Below are positions 1 through 8,681 of a stretch of DNA of 64,000 nucleotides, piece by piece. Source of the DNA: Mycolicibacterium neoaurum ATCC 25795. Lineage in GTDB: Bacteria; Actinomycetota; Actinomycetes; Mycobacteriales; Mycobacteriaceae. A model generated the notes under the pieces. That model ran no database searches, was not told the origin of the DNA, and saw only the letters and a program-made list of their open reading frames with translations. The stretch is taken from assembly GCF_000691525.1 (NCBI RefSeq), contig NZ_JMDW01000006.1:1-64000 (forward strand). Direction: 5' to 3'. Within the stretch, counting starts at the first letter, position 1, and each line of letters opens with the position of its first letter. A program made the position numbers and the translations under genes.

Positions 1-12
1 GCCCGACCAAGA

Positions 13-44
13 AAACCCGCTCTGACCTCGGTCGGAGCGGGTTT
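13..44. terminator. Strong hairpin, probable bidirectional terminator at the element edge
   Basis: The arms aaacccgctc (13-22) and gagcgggttt (35-44) are perfect complements. Inside them gacc/ggtc (24-27 and 30-33) extends the stem. The hairpin lies just beyond the integrase stop codon, where a terminator and/or an attachment site would be expected. No tRNA is visible beside it. The terminator role is inferred from shape. Confidence 0.6.
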
Positions 45-74
45 CGTCATTTCGGCGGGCCGCAAGATTTTGCC

Positions 75-96
75 CAGTGTCCCAACAGTGTCCCAA
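75..96. repeat. Tandem 11-bp direct repeat, candidate integrase arm-type sites
   Basis: cagtgtcccaa occurs twice head to tail (75-85 and 86-96), ending 22 bp from the integrase stop codon. Tyrosine integrases bind short direct repeats (arm-type sites) near their att core, and the position fits that. Which nearby bases form the att core cannot be decided without the other end of the element. Confidence 0.5.
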
Positions 97-118
97 GCGG
101 ATCTCAGTGGGCCAAGGG

Positions 119-1555
119 TCAGCCGAAGAGGGCGGCGCCGGCGGCGCGTAGATCGTCGCGCTGAGCGTCCGAGTAGATCGACAGCGACACGGCGGGGTCG
201 TGCCCGTGCCACGCGGCAACGACGTGGACCGGCAAACCACCGGCCAGCATCAGACTGACGCTCGTGTTGCGGAGACCCTTGAGGTGGAGACGACGCAGGC
301 CGGCGCGGTCACGTAGCCGCTGGAACTCATCGGAGTACCACTCATGGCGGATGGGGGTGCCGTCGGCCCGGACAGCGATCAGGCGGTCATCGGACCACGC
401 GTTACCCGCCGCCTGCGTTTCTTTCTGCTGCCGTGCCTTGAGTTTTTCCAGAGCTGCCGCCAGTTCCGGAGGTAGCGGCAGCTCGCGGAGGCTGCGTCGA
501 GATTTGGGCATGCCCTCGACGGCGTCGTTGCCGACCAGGACACGGCTCCGACGAATGGCCAACGTGTCGCCCTCGAGGGCCGACCATCGGATGCCGAGCA
601 CCTCCGACCGGCGCAAGCCGTAACAGCTCAGCAGCCAGCAGGCGAAGAGCCGTTCATCGCGCACTGACTTACGGAACTCGTCGACTTCGGCGAGTGTCCA
701 CGACTTGGCCGTCGCGGGCTTGTCTTCAACGAGAGGGTCGGCTGGCCGCTCGACCAGTGCGATGACATTGCGACTGAGCGTGCCCTGGTCGACAAAGGAC
801 TGGATGACCATGCCGAAGGTGGTCAACGTCGAGCGGACAGTGATGGGTTTGACTCCGGCGTTCGAAGTGTTCTCTGCCTCGGAGTCTTGAACGACGTACA
901 TGCCTCGGCTGGGACGTGCGACGCGTTTCGCTCGCTTCAGACCGGACAAGCACGTGTGCACGTCCTCGTTGGGGAATGCGGCGACGAGATCGGCCGCGGA
1001 GATGCCTCCGGGATGCGCCGAAATTTGCTCGATGACTCGTCCGGCCAAGCTCCCGGGCTGATAACAGCGCCGAGACCTTCGACCGCTGGTCAGCATGTAG
1101 TCCACAAGTGCATCGCCGTCAGCTTTGGTGAGCTGCTGGAGCTTCCTGCCGCCGAGGAATCGCTTAACGACGGCGAGGTCGTGCCTGTAGCCCTGCAGTG
1201 TGACGCTGCGGATTCCCCGGCGTCCCGCCAGCCATTCATCACACGCCTCGGCCACGGTGAGTGTCGACTTTCGTGCGTAGACACCGATCGTGACTTCAGT
1301 TGTGATACGACGGTATTCGCGCTTCGCTTCGGTCAGGGTGCGGTAGGTGAACCGACGTCTGTCTCGGCTACCGTCCGGCTTGCTGCAAACGTCGGCGCGG
1401 AACTCATAGCTGATCGAGCCATCCTTGGACGTCCGTTTGGTGATCGGCTCAGCTCGACGGGCACGTTTCGACCTGTCGTGCTTCGACTGACCCGGCGAGG
1501 CGTTGGGGATTGAATTCACGAGACCGATCCTGCGGGAGTGAAGGCAGTGGACCAC
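119..1555 (-). CDS. Tyrosine-type site-specific integrase with an inserted winged-helix-like segment
   Basis: Phage/ICE-type integrase of 478 aa from a GTG at 1555; a second GTG at 1519 (product starting VNSIPNAS) is a plausible alternative. The N-terminal arm-binding region (about 40-95) and the SAM-like core-binding region (about 97-160) precede the catalytic domain. Catalytic residues visible are the first Arg in GLRRSEVLGIRW (about 315), the K/H-x-x-R box in LHLKGLRNT (Lys426, Arg429), His452 in WHGHD and the nucleophile Tyr461 in IYSDA. Residues about 165-225 form an extra helical, winged-helix-like block between core-binding and catalytic parts that typical integrases lack. The gene is followed by the att-like repeats and preceded by a small excisionase, the usual int-xis order. 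It should catalyse integration and excision of this element. Confidence 0.93.
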   Translation of the reverse strand: MVHCLHSRRIGLVNSIPNASPGQSKHDRSKRARRAEPITKRTSKDGSISYEFRADVCSKPDGSRDRRRFTYRTLTEAKREYRRITTEVTIGVYARKSTLTVAEACDEWLAGRRGIRSVTLQGYRHDLAVVKRFLGGRKLQQLTKADGDALVDYMLTSGRRSRRCYQPGSLAGRVIEQISAHPGGISAADLVAAFPNEDVHTCLSGLKRAKRVARPSRGMYVVQDSEAENTSNAGVKPITVRSTLTTFGMVIQSFVDQGTLSRNVIALVERPADPLVEDKPATAKSWTLAEVDEFRKSVRDERLFACWLLSCYGLRRSEVLGIRWSALEGDTLAIRRSRVLVGNDAVEGMPKSRRSLRELPLPPELAAALEKLKARQQKETQAAGNAWSDDRLIAVRADGTPIRHEWYSDEFQRLRDRAGLRRLHLKGLRNTSVSLMLAGGLPVHVVAAWHGHDPAVSLSIYSDAQRDDLRAAGAALFG

Positions 1556-1633
1556 GTGTGTCTACTGCGGCGCTGGGAAGCCTCGTCTCAACAGAAGCCG
1601 CGCGGATACCGCGCAGCGACGAGGATCTCTCGA

Positions 1634-1816
1634 TTATGCCGCAATGATCTGACGAAGTTCGGCGGTTACGACGTAGACACGTCCGCCGAGTCGCTTTGAC
1701 GGAAGTTCGCCTGTGGACACGAGCCGGTATGCCGACGCGCGACTGATACCCAGCAGTACCGCTGCGCGCGGTACCGGAAGGAGTAACGGAAGGCCATCTA
1801 ATGAACTGTTACTCAA
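1634..1816 (-). CDS. Excisionase-like MerR/HTH_17 DNA-binding protein
   Basis: A 60-aa single-domain protein with a helix-turn-helix of the excisionase type: VPRAAVLLGISRASAYRLVSTGELPSKRLGGRVYV holds the HTH plus wing, split here as residues about 15-49. The start is a TTG at 1816, supported by a strong ribosome site (ggaggtg) about 9 bases upstream. It lies just upstream of the integrase on the same strand and probably steers recombination towards excision and/or represses int. Confidence 0.85.
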   Translation of the reverse strand: MSNSSLDGLPLLLPVPRAAVLLGISRASAYRLVSTGELPSKRLGGRVYVVTAELRQIIAA

Positions 1817-2140
1817 CGCTATTCACCTCCTCAAAAGCCAGAGAGGCGACGTTGCCTCAGGGCCAGTGCTTGGGCTTCGCGCGTCTTTCACAAGATTCGT
1901 TCGGCTTGATTGACGGTATGCGCAATCGTGACGTGCTGTCCACCGCGCTAGGCGTATCCGCTGCGAAATTATTCTGCAATAGCGAGTTTTCGCCGGTTGT
2001 CCGCAAACGAAGGAGACAAATGGAGAAGAATTTTGTTCTGGAGTGACTGCAGATTCGATCCGGCTCCTACTGAGTCGCGCCGTCTAATAATGAAGTCGAT
2101 GAGTCAGGAGGGATGCTTATGCAGCGTTAAACTTTCTCGC
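1817..2140. other. Intergenic region, nothing recognised
   Basis: This 324-bp stretch has lower GC than its surroundings and contains the promoter side of the excisionase. A short forward reading frame (1801-2046) has no RBS, no family features and overlaps the xis RBS, so it is not called. Confidence 0.5.
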
Positions 2141-2458
2141 TCAGTCGTCGACCCCGAAATCAATGAGTTCGTATAACTCGCTTCGCAAAATCGCGTGCAG
2201 CGCCTTCGTACGTGCGGCGCCGAACATCTGACGCTGAGTTTCCAAACTCGGCGGGATGCCGTTTTGCTGAGTCCATTGATCGATCAGTTCGTCGCCAATG
2301 GTGCCTGCCTGTGCGCGAACCATCCACGTAATTTTCTCAGCTTCAGCATTCAGGAAATCTGCACGGCGAGAATGAGTCCAATCCTCTGGGAGACCGAGGT
2401 CAGAGCTGTAGACGGCCTCAACCGTGCTCAGGACCTCCGGATCAGCAACCAGTGGCAT
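2141..2458 (-). CDS. Conserved hypothetical protein downstream of the relaxase
   Basis: A 105-aa soluble acidic protein, beginning MPLVADPEVLS at an ATG at 2458; the reading frame is open further upstream but the extra residues look non-coding. It is predicted mostly helical, with no signal peptide or membrane segment. It contains an N-terminal motif LGLPEDWTHSRRADFLNAEA and a C-terminal helix ARTKALHAILRSELYEL. I do not recognise an assigned function. Its position directly downstream of the mobF relaxase, on the same strand, suggests a role in transfer or regulation of the element, which is inference only. Confidence 0.6.
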   Translation of the reverse strand: MPLVADPEVLSTVEAVYSSDLGLPEDWTHSRRADFLNAEAEKITWMVRAQAGTIGDELIDQWTQQNGIPPSLETQRQMFGAARTKALHAILRSELYELIDFGVDD

Positions 2459-2682
2459 CGCCTCGGTGTCACACGCTCGTACTCCTGACGTCCGATGCCG
2501 CAGTGCAAGGGCGTGTTGCCCGGTCATGATCGTCCCCCGCGACCCGGGGCCTCGTGGCGGTAGCCGCCGTGAGTCGAACGGTAGAGAAAGGCTGTGCGTG
2601 CCATTCCTTCACAGTACGCCGAAATATGTTGGACAGCAGCGAATTCTGCCTATGGGTGCGTCACGACGAAGCGTCGCAGAAG

Positions 2683-5600
2683 CTAGTCGTCGATGCTCGC
2701 GTCGAGATCTTGTTCCCGATCGTGACGGGGGGTGTTCCAGGAGAGGGTGAGTTGTAGTCGGTGTGCGGAGCGGATGGCGCGGGTGGCTGTGTCGTAGTCG
2801 TTGAGCAGGTGCCGCCAGTCGTTGCCGAGTCGGGTGCGGTCGTGGCCGGCGGCGAGCGTGATGGCTGGCGTTGGATTGGCCGCCCGTCGGTGGTCGGTGG
2901 GTCCGAGTTGTGTGGCCCAGGGCAGGGTCGTGGCCAGTAGTCGCAGAGCGCTTGAGGCTGGTCCGGGTGTGCTGGTGCTGGGGTCGAGGATGATGGCGCG
3001 GGCGTTGTTCGCGGTGACACATCGGAGGACGTCGGCGAGATGGCCGGGGTGGGTGTGTGTGGGGTTGTCGATGAGGACGATGGTGTGCGGTCCCTGGGCG
3101 CGAAGCACTTCGGCGAGGCTGTCGGTGCTGTTGTCGAGTGTGAAGGTGCTGTCGGCAGCATCGAGCCGAGAGTCCTCGTCTGTGATGTTCTCGTTGGTGC
3201 TGAGCCACAGTACTTTTCGATCACTGTTGTTGGCTCCCGCCCGCAGGGCGTGTAGGGCTGCAGCGGTGCCTGGATGTGAGCTGTCGGCGTGGAGGTAGCC
3301 CACGAGGTACGGCTGGGCGGCAAGTGTTGTGAGCTGCGCGGCAATAGCGGAGTCGATCGAGATCAGCGCAGAATCGGCGATGGCGAGCGGCGCTTGGTCG
3401 ATATCGACGTGGCGTGCGGCGCGCAGGACGTCGAGTTCTGCCTCTGCGGGTTCGCGCAGTGCCTCCAAGGTAGTTTCGGCGGCAGCGTGCGCGGATGCGA
3501 AGGCGCGGGCGATATCGCGTTCGGCGCGTTTGATCTGTGTGGTCAGGGTGTTGCAGCGCACGCGTAACGCTGTTCGGGCGGTGCGGTCGTCGTTTCTGGC
3601 GGTATTGCGGAGTGCGTCGATGTCGCGTTCGGTGGCTATCGGTTTGCCTCCGGCTGCGTGCGCTCGCGCGGCGCGTGCCTTCTCGAGCAGTGGCTGGAAC
3701 TGCGCAGAGGGGTCGGTCTCGGGCAGGAATTCGTTGTGGAACGCGAGATCGGCTTGGGCGGAGGCAATATCGAGTTCGTCGGCGTCTGGGTCGACGCGCA
3801 GCGATAGCAGTCGATTCTGGGTGTGCTTGACCATCAGCAGGGCATCGTTGAAGGCGGCGTCGGCCTCTGACCACTGCGCGACGATCTCGGTCACGGCATG
3901 TCGGTACGGTCGGTCGGCATCGACCTGGCGACGCATGCGCGCCAGTTCTTCGGCGGCGGCGTTCATGGCGGGGCCGTCGTCGGCCTTGATCTGGGTGTCG
4001 ATGATCTTCAATTGCTCACTGGCGGTGCGGTATTGCTGTTGCAGAGAGTGCAGGAGCTCGATGGTGACGAGTGGTTCGCGGTCCGGCGGGGTGGTCGTGA
4101 GGTCTTCGAATCGAAGTCCGTCGATGGGGCCGGTGCCATATTCATAGACCTGCCCTCCGTCGGCGGACAGGACCTCTTGATCAAAATATGAGGCACAGTC
4201 GTGGGGCAGTGCGGGGGCGGGGTAGGCAGGGTCGGGCGGGAACAGCGCCTCTTCCTCGAACGGGTCGGCCGGCACGTCATCAGGTAGGGGTACCTCGGCA
4301 GCGCCGGGGTGTAGTGCCGGGCGGTGAGTGAAGGCGTCGACGGTGTAGGTGATGAGTCGGGCGTAGTCGGCGGCGGGGATCGGTTCGTCGTCGTCGTTGA
4401 GGTGCTCGGCGGCCAGTTGCAGCAGGTCGCGTGGGGTCCAGGTGTGTGGGTCGGCGGCGCTGATGGCGGCGACCAGGCCGGGCCAGGCGGGGTCGGCGCA
4501 GATGGTTTCGGCCAGCGCGGTGCCGAAGGTGTCGTCGAGGTCGCGCAGCCAGGCCGGCCGTAGCCGGGAGTGGGTGGTGGCCAGCGTGGTGGTGGGGGAC
4601 AGTGCGCCGATGATGCGCCACCACAGTGCTGCAGCGGGTTGTTCGTCGGGCAGGGGCTTTTGGTGCGCCGCATTGATGAGGGTTTCGCGGAAGTGCGGGG
4701 TGGTGCGGGCGGCGTGAGCGAGTTTGGTGGCCAGTTGGGGCCAGTAGGCGTCTGCGCGCAGTCGCGGGTCGAGGTGGTCGATGAGGTCGTTCCAGCGGGT
4801 GGTGTCTGCGCTGTGTCGGCTGATGCCGGCTGCGGCGTGGCGTTGCAGCAGTGTCTGGACGGCGCGGGTGCGGACGGGGCGTTGCGGAGCGCCGGTGAGG
4901 CGGGTGTCGGAGTCGGGTATTCCTGTGGCGCAGCGCAGGACGGCGATCTCGGCGGTCAGTGCGGTGTTTACGGTGATGAGGGGTCCTGCCCAGGCGGGTG
5001 CGGTGGCGTGGGTCCAGTCGCGGGCGCGGGCGCGGATGTCGTTGGCCAAGTCCTCGACGAGGGCTTCCCTGCGCCTTAGGTAGTTGCCCCAGTGCGGGTC
5101 GTGGGTGAGGGTGTCGGGGATGGCGGGAAGCCAGCGTAGGACGCCGACGCCGGCGGAGTGGGCGCCGGCGGGGTCGATGCGGTAGTCCAGGACGGCGGCG
5201 GGGTCCGCGGCGTTGTGGATGTCGCCTTTGGCCAGGGCGTCGGTGAGTAGTTGGCGGGGGTCGGCGCCCTCCACCGCGTGGAGGGCGAGGCGGCGGCGCA
5301 GCACCGGCCAGGCTTCTCGGGTGCTGAGTTCGGGCAGGACGGTGTCGGCGAGGGTGTCGAGGTGGTCGCGGGTGCGGGGTCCGAGGTGGTGTTCGGCGGC
5401 GACGCCGAGGGCGTCGTAGAACATGTCGGCGGCGGCGTGCAGGCGTGTGGCCGGGTCGGCGGCCTGTCGGGCAGCGGTGGTCGCCGAAACCTGTGCGCCG
5501 TCGCGTGCCAGCACGCGGGTGAGGACGTCGACGGCGGTGTCGGGGTGGGTGGCTTTGGGGGAGAGCAGGCGGTGGGGATCGGCTTCGGCGGTGGACAGGT

Positions 5601-8499
5601 AGAGGTGGTTTTCGTCGGTGCCGCGGGTCATCGCGACGTAGAGGTGTTGGCGGGTCAGTTGGTCGGAGCCGACGATGTGGCAGGTGCCGGTGGTGGTGCG
5701 GCTTCCGGCGGTCAGGCCTTGTGCGGAGTCGATGGTGGCGGCGTAGCCGAGGGTGACGTGTTCGGCGAGGTAACCGGCGGGCAGGGTGACGTGGCGTCCG
5801 CTGCGCAAATGGTGGGCGACGATGGCGCCGTCGGGTCGGACGTCGGTGATGGTGTAGCGGTAGCCGTTGCGGACGTAGTCGTCGCGGCCGATGGGGATGC
5901 GGCGGTTGTTGCGGCGGGTGCGGATGGTGTCGCCGACGCTGGCGTGCAGCCCGTCGGACAGGACGACGGTGGGTTGGTGTTGTGCGTGGGGGGTGGTGGC
6001 GATGCGGTCGGCGCGGGCGCGGGCGTTGAGGGTGGTGATGATGTCGTTGGTGGGGGCGAGCAGGATGGAATCTGTGCCGGCGGCCAGATCGTCGCGCCAT
6101 GCCCGGTAGGCCATGTCGGCGGCGGTGTCTTCGGTGCCGACGTGGATGCGGTGGTGGTCGATGTAGAAGGCGATGCCGGCGGGGTCGGCGTCGTGCAGTG
6201 CGAGCCCGGCAGCGGCTTCGGCGGGCGATTTGAAGCGCACGACTTCGGTCAAGGTGAGAGCGTCGGTGGCGTCGGCGATGTCGCGCAGGACACCGCCGGC
6301 CGAGATCGAGGAAAGCTGTCCGTCATCACCGATGAGACGCACGCTGGCGCCTTTCGATAGTGCATCGGCGATCAGGCGGTCGAGTCCGACGGTGGAGGCT
6401 TTTCCGGCTTCGTCGACGATGATCAGCGTGTCGGGTCCGACACGGCGAAACCAGCTGGGCTGTGCGTTGGCCGGCTGGTCGATGGTGTGCACGTACTTGT
6501 CGATGGTGTCGGTGCGGGATTTGAGGTCTTCGTCGAGGACGATTGCCGCTTCGGCGGTGGGGGCCAAACCGAGGACGTGGCCTCCGGAGCTGCGCCACGC
6601 ATGGGCCAGGGCAGCCATGGCGGTGGTCTTGCCGGTGCCCGCGGGTGCGAGCGCGAGTGCCAGCCGCCGCCCGCACGTCGCCATCTCCGCGACGAGTGCG
6701 ACCTGGCCGGGGTTGAGAGTGCGTCCGCGCAGCTCTGCGTCGGCGCGGGCGAATTCGACATCGAGGTCTGTGGCGCAGCGGCCGTCGACACGTGCGACAG
6801 CGGTCAGGATGCGGCGTTCGGCGGCCAGGATGTCTCGGCTGGTGAATGTTTGCGTTCCGTGGCGGGTGTAGACACTTGCGCCGTCGCGGCGGCGCAATGC
6901 GACAGGCTCACCCAACAGGCCGTCCCCGACACTGGCGTGCGGCACCGAGAAAGATTCCGACAGTGCGGTATCGGTGATGCGATCGACGAGTCCGACATTG
7001 TGCGACACGTTGTGGTGGCGGACAACGCGCAGTGCTTCGGCGCGGACGTGGTGGCGCTGCCAGGTCGCGCGATTTTGGGCCACCGTCGCGATGATCTCGT
7101 CGGCGCGCGCCGACACCCACCGATCATCGGTCACCGGGACCCGATATTGCCGCGCGGGGTGGTCGAGGATGTCGGCCAGCATCCGCTGCACGCCGTCGCG
7201 GCCGAGGACCTCCACGGCCTGGTTCCGCCAGGTCGCGCGCTGCTGGGCCAGCGAGCGGGGCTCGTGCTTGTCCTCGCGCGTTTCCAACGTTGCCTGTTGG
7301 GCCAGTGCGATGATCTCGACATGTGTCGGTTCGCGACCATGATCGGTCTGAAACTGCTTTGCGAGCTCGGCTGTGCGGCCTTCGATCATGGCGCGTCGGC
7401 TCGACCACCTGGATAGCAATTCTCCGGGCAGTCCGACGATTTCGCGGACGGGTCGTTTCCCGGCGCCGCGCGACTTTTCGGTGAACGACACACCCAAACT
7501 GGAAGACAGATGAGCTTCCAGGCGCGTGTTGTACAACTCGGAGGCGGCGACCACGGTTCGGTGCAGCGGTTGGCCGTCGAGGGCGAGCCAGCGGCGCACG
7601 CCGTTGGCGTCGACGTGGCAGACCTTGTTCGAGACGGCGATGTGGGTGTGTAGGTCTGGGTCCCCGGCGCGCGAATCGCGATGGGTGAACGCCGCGGCGA
7701 TCAGTCCTTCGGTGTCGACTTGAGCGACACCGTTGGTACCCAGCCGGGTGAACGCCGCATGATCCTGCAACCAGTCAAGAACCTCGGCAACGGCGGCATC
7801 GTGGGCTGTCTCGATTTTCTCCGCGACAGTCAGTGGCGCGATAGCCCACAGTGCGGAAACGGATTTCACGGGGGAGAAGGTCAGGTCGTACCCGGCGACA
7901 GCGGTCGTACGGGCGCGGGTATTGCGGGCGATGAAGCCTGACAGTTCACGATCATCGGCCGGTGGGCGGGCGTACTGCTCGCCAAACATGTCGACAGCGA
8001 TACCGGTGCGGAGGCGAGCACGCAGGTCAGCGTCGATCGTGGTGTTCCACTGGGCACCGGCGGCAGTGTTGTGTTCGCGGTATGCGACCGCGAGCCGTCG
8101 AGCGAACTCGGGTTCCCCGTCACGGACGTAGAACTTGCGGCCCAATCGGCCCGCGGTGCGCTGAGAACCGACTCCGCGGCCGGCGACGAACCGTTCGATG
8201 CGATCGGCGTTGGGGTGCAGGCCTTCTCCGAAAAGGGCACGCATCTGTTCCTCGCCGACATCCGATCCCGCCTCGACCGACCAGATGTCGTGACGGACAT
8301 GCGAATCAATATCCGTCCCGCTGGTCTCGGATAAAGCGGCCAAACCGCGCCCGAGCCAGCGGCCCGGCGCTTCGCCTTTCGCCGAGTAGTAGTCGGCCAA
8401 TGTGGATCGGCCGCGCTGAGTATCGTCGGCTGCTGCGACTTGGCGCACCAGGTACAGGTATCCGTCCCCGGCGGTCAGCTTGTGCAGCGTCATCACCAT
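2683..8499 (-). CDS. MobF-family relaxase-helicase (TraA/TrwC-like)
   Basis: A 1938-aa conjugative relaxase. It nicks oriT, stays bound through a tyrosine and unwinds the transferred strand. The TrwC relaxase domain is residues about 1-350: Tyr14/Tyr16 near the N terminus and Tyr37-Tyr38 are candidate nucleophiles, and His273, His284 and His286 (in DLHTHIAVSN) form the 3H metal site. A RecD-like helicase follows, with Walker A PAGTGKTT at about 619-626, Walker B IIVDEAGKAS near 700, and late motifs DSAQGLTAG and YVAMTRG. The remaining C-terminal half is long and helical. The start chosen is ATG 8499 (product MVMTLHKLTAGDG) with aggtg upstream; an in-frame extension to 9270 overlaps mmpL and is not believed. 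The start could be ATG 8493. No secretion genes are visible, so the element may be mobilisable rather than self-transferring. Confidence 0.93.
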   Translation of the reverse strand: MVMTLHKLTAGDGYLYLVRQVAAADDTQRGRSTLADYYSAKGEAPGRWLGRGLAALSETSGTDIDSHVRHDIWSVEAGSDVGEEQMRALFGEGLHPNADRIERFVAGRGVGSQRTAGRLGRKFYVRDGEPEFARRLAVAYREHNTAAGAQWNTTIDADLRARLRTGIAVDMFGEQYARPPADDRELSGFIARNTRARTTAVAGYDLTFSPVKSVSALWAIAPLTVAEKIETAHDAAVAEVLDWLQDHAAFTRLGTNGVAQVDTEGLIAAAFTHRDSRAGDPDLHTHIAVSNKVCHVDANGVRRWLALDGQPLHRTVVAASELYNTRLEAHLSSSLGVSFTEKSRGAGKRPVREIVGLPGELLSRWSSRRAMIEGRTAELAKQFQTDHGREPTHVEIIALAQQATLETREDKHEPRSLAQQRATWRNQAVEVLGRDGVQRMLADILDHPARQYRVPVTDDRWVSARADEIIATVAQNRATWQRHHVRAEALRVVRHHNVSHNVGLVDRITDTALSESFSVPHASVGDGLLGEPVALRRRDGASVYTRHGTQTFTSRDILAAERRILTAVARVDGRCATDLDVEFARADAELRGRTLNPGQVALVAEMATCGRRLALALAPAGTGKTTAMAALAHAWRSSGGHVLGLAPTAEAAIVLDEDLKSRTDTIDKYVHTIDQPANAQPSWFRRVGPDTLIIVDEAGKASTVGLDRLIADALSKGASVRLIGDDGQLSSISAGGVLRDIADATDALTLTEVVRFKSPAEAAAGLALHDADPAGIAFYIDHHRIHVGTEDTAADMAYRAWRDDLAAGTDSILLAPTNDIITTLNARARADRIATTPHAQHQPTVVLSDGLHASVGDTIRTRRNNRRIPIGRDDYVRNGYRYTITDVRPDGAIVAHHLRSGRHVTLPAGYLAEHVTLGYAATIDSAQGLTAGSRTTTGTCHIVGSDQLTRQHLYVAMTRGTDENHLYLSTAEADPHRLLSPKATHPDTAVDVLTRVLARDGAQVSATTAARQAADPATRLHAAADMFYDALGVAAEHHLGPRTRDHLDTLADTVLPELSTREAWPVLRRRLALHAVEGADPRQLLTDALAKGDIHNAADPAAVLDYRIDPAGAHSAGVGVLRWLPAIPDTLTHDPHWGNYLRRREALVEDLANDIRARARDWTHATAPAWAGPLITVNTALTAEIAVLRCATGIPDSDTRLTGAPQRPVRTRAVQTLLQRHAAAGISRHSADTTRWNDLIDHLDPRLRADAYWPQLATKLAHAARTTPHFRETLINAAHQKPLPDEQPAAALWWRIIGALSPTTTLATTHSRLRPAWLRDLDDTFGTALAETICADPAWPGLVAAISAADPHTWTPRDLLQLAAEHLNDDDEPIPAADYARLITYTVDAFTHRPALHPGAAEVPLPDDVPADPFEEEALFPPDPAYPAPALPHDCASYFDQEVLSADGGQVYEYGTGPIDGLRFEDLTTTPPDREPLVTIELLHSLQQQYRTASEQLKIIDTQIKADDGPAMNAAAEELARMRRQVDADRPYRHAVTEIVAQWSEADAAFNDALLMVKHTQNRLLSLRVDPDADELDIASAQADLAFHNEFLPETDPSAQFQPLLEKARAARAHAAGGKPIATERDIDALRNTARNDDRTARTALRVRCNTLTTQIKRAERDIARAFASAHAAAETTLEALREPAEAELDVLRAARHVDIDQAPLAIADSALISIDSAIAAQLTTLAAQPYLVGYLHADSSHPGTAAALHALRAGANNSDRKVLWLSTNENITDEDSRLDAADSTFTLDNSTDSLAEVLRAQGPHTIVLIDNPTHTHPGHLADVLRCVTANNARAIILDPSTSTPGPASSALRLLATTLPWATQLGPTDHRRAANPTPAITLAAGHDRTRLGNDWRHLLNDYDTATRAIRSAHRLQLTLSWNTPRHDREQDLDASIDD

Positions 8500-8610
8500 G
8501 ACGCGCACCTGGATGCCACCATGTCCGGGAGGAAACTCCGTTGGTTTCGAAATTTCCACCACCAAACCGGCAGTTCTTAAACAACTCTCAGAAAGTACTG
8601 GCGCAGGGGT

Positions 8611-8633
8611 CGTATTCATTCGGGGTGAATACG
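8611..8633. repeat. 8-bp perfect inverted repeat upstream of the relaxase, candidate oriT or operator
   Basis: cgtattca (8611-8618) and tgaatacg (8626-8633) are perfect complements around a 7-base spacer. The repeat lies in the short gap between the mmpL stop and the relaxase start, about 110 bp before the relaxase start. oriT nic regions of MobF systems often contain such a repeat close to the relaxase gene. An operator is an equal possibility. Confidence 0.35.
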
Positions 8634-8681
8634 CCCTCACGCTGGTCGGCATGTAGCGCCGGGTATTGCTCTGTTCGCTTC

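Noticed and set aside
1..74. tRNA 3 prime end as attachment site
   Set aside because: No tRNA arm pattern is visible at the edge; only a terminator-like hairpin.
1801..2046. 81-aa plus-strand frame beside xis
   Set aside because: Overlaps the excisionase RBS and start; no RBS or conserved motif.
4280..6100. 606-aa minus-strand frame within the relaxase
   Set aside because: Arg/His/Pro-rich shadow in another frame of high-GC coding DNA.
5251..6360. 369-aa plus-strand frame, Gly/Val/Asp-rich
   Set aside because: Antisense shadow of the relaxase helicase; low complexity and no family features.
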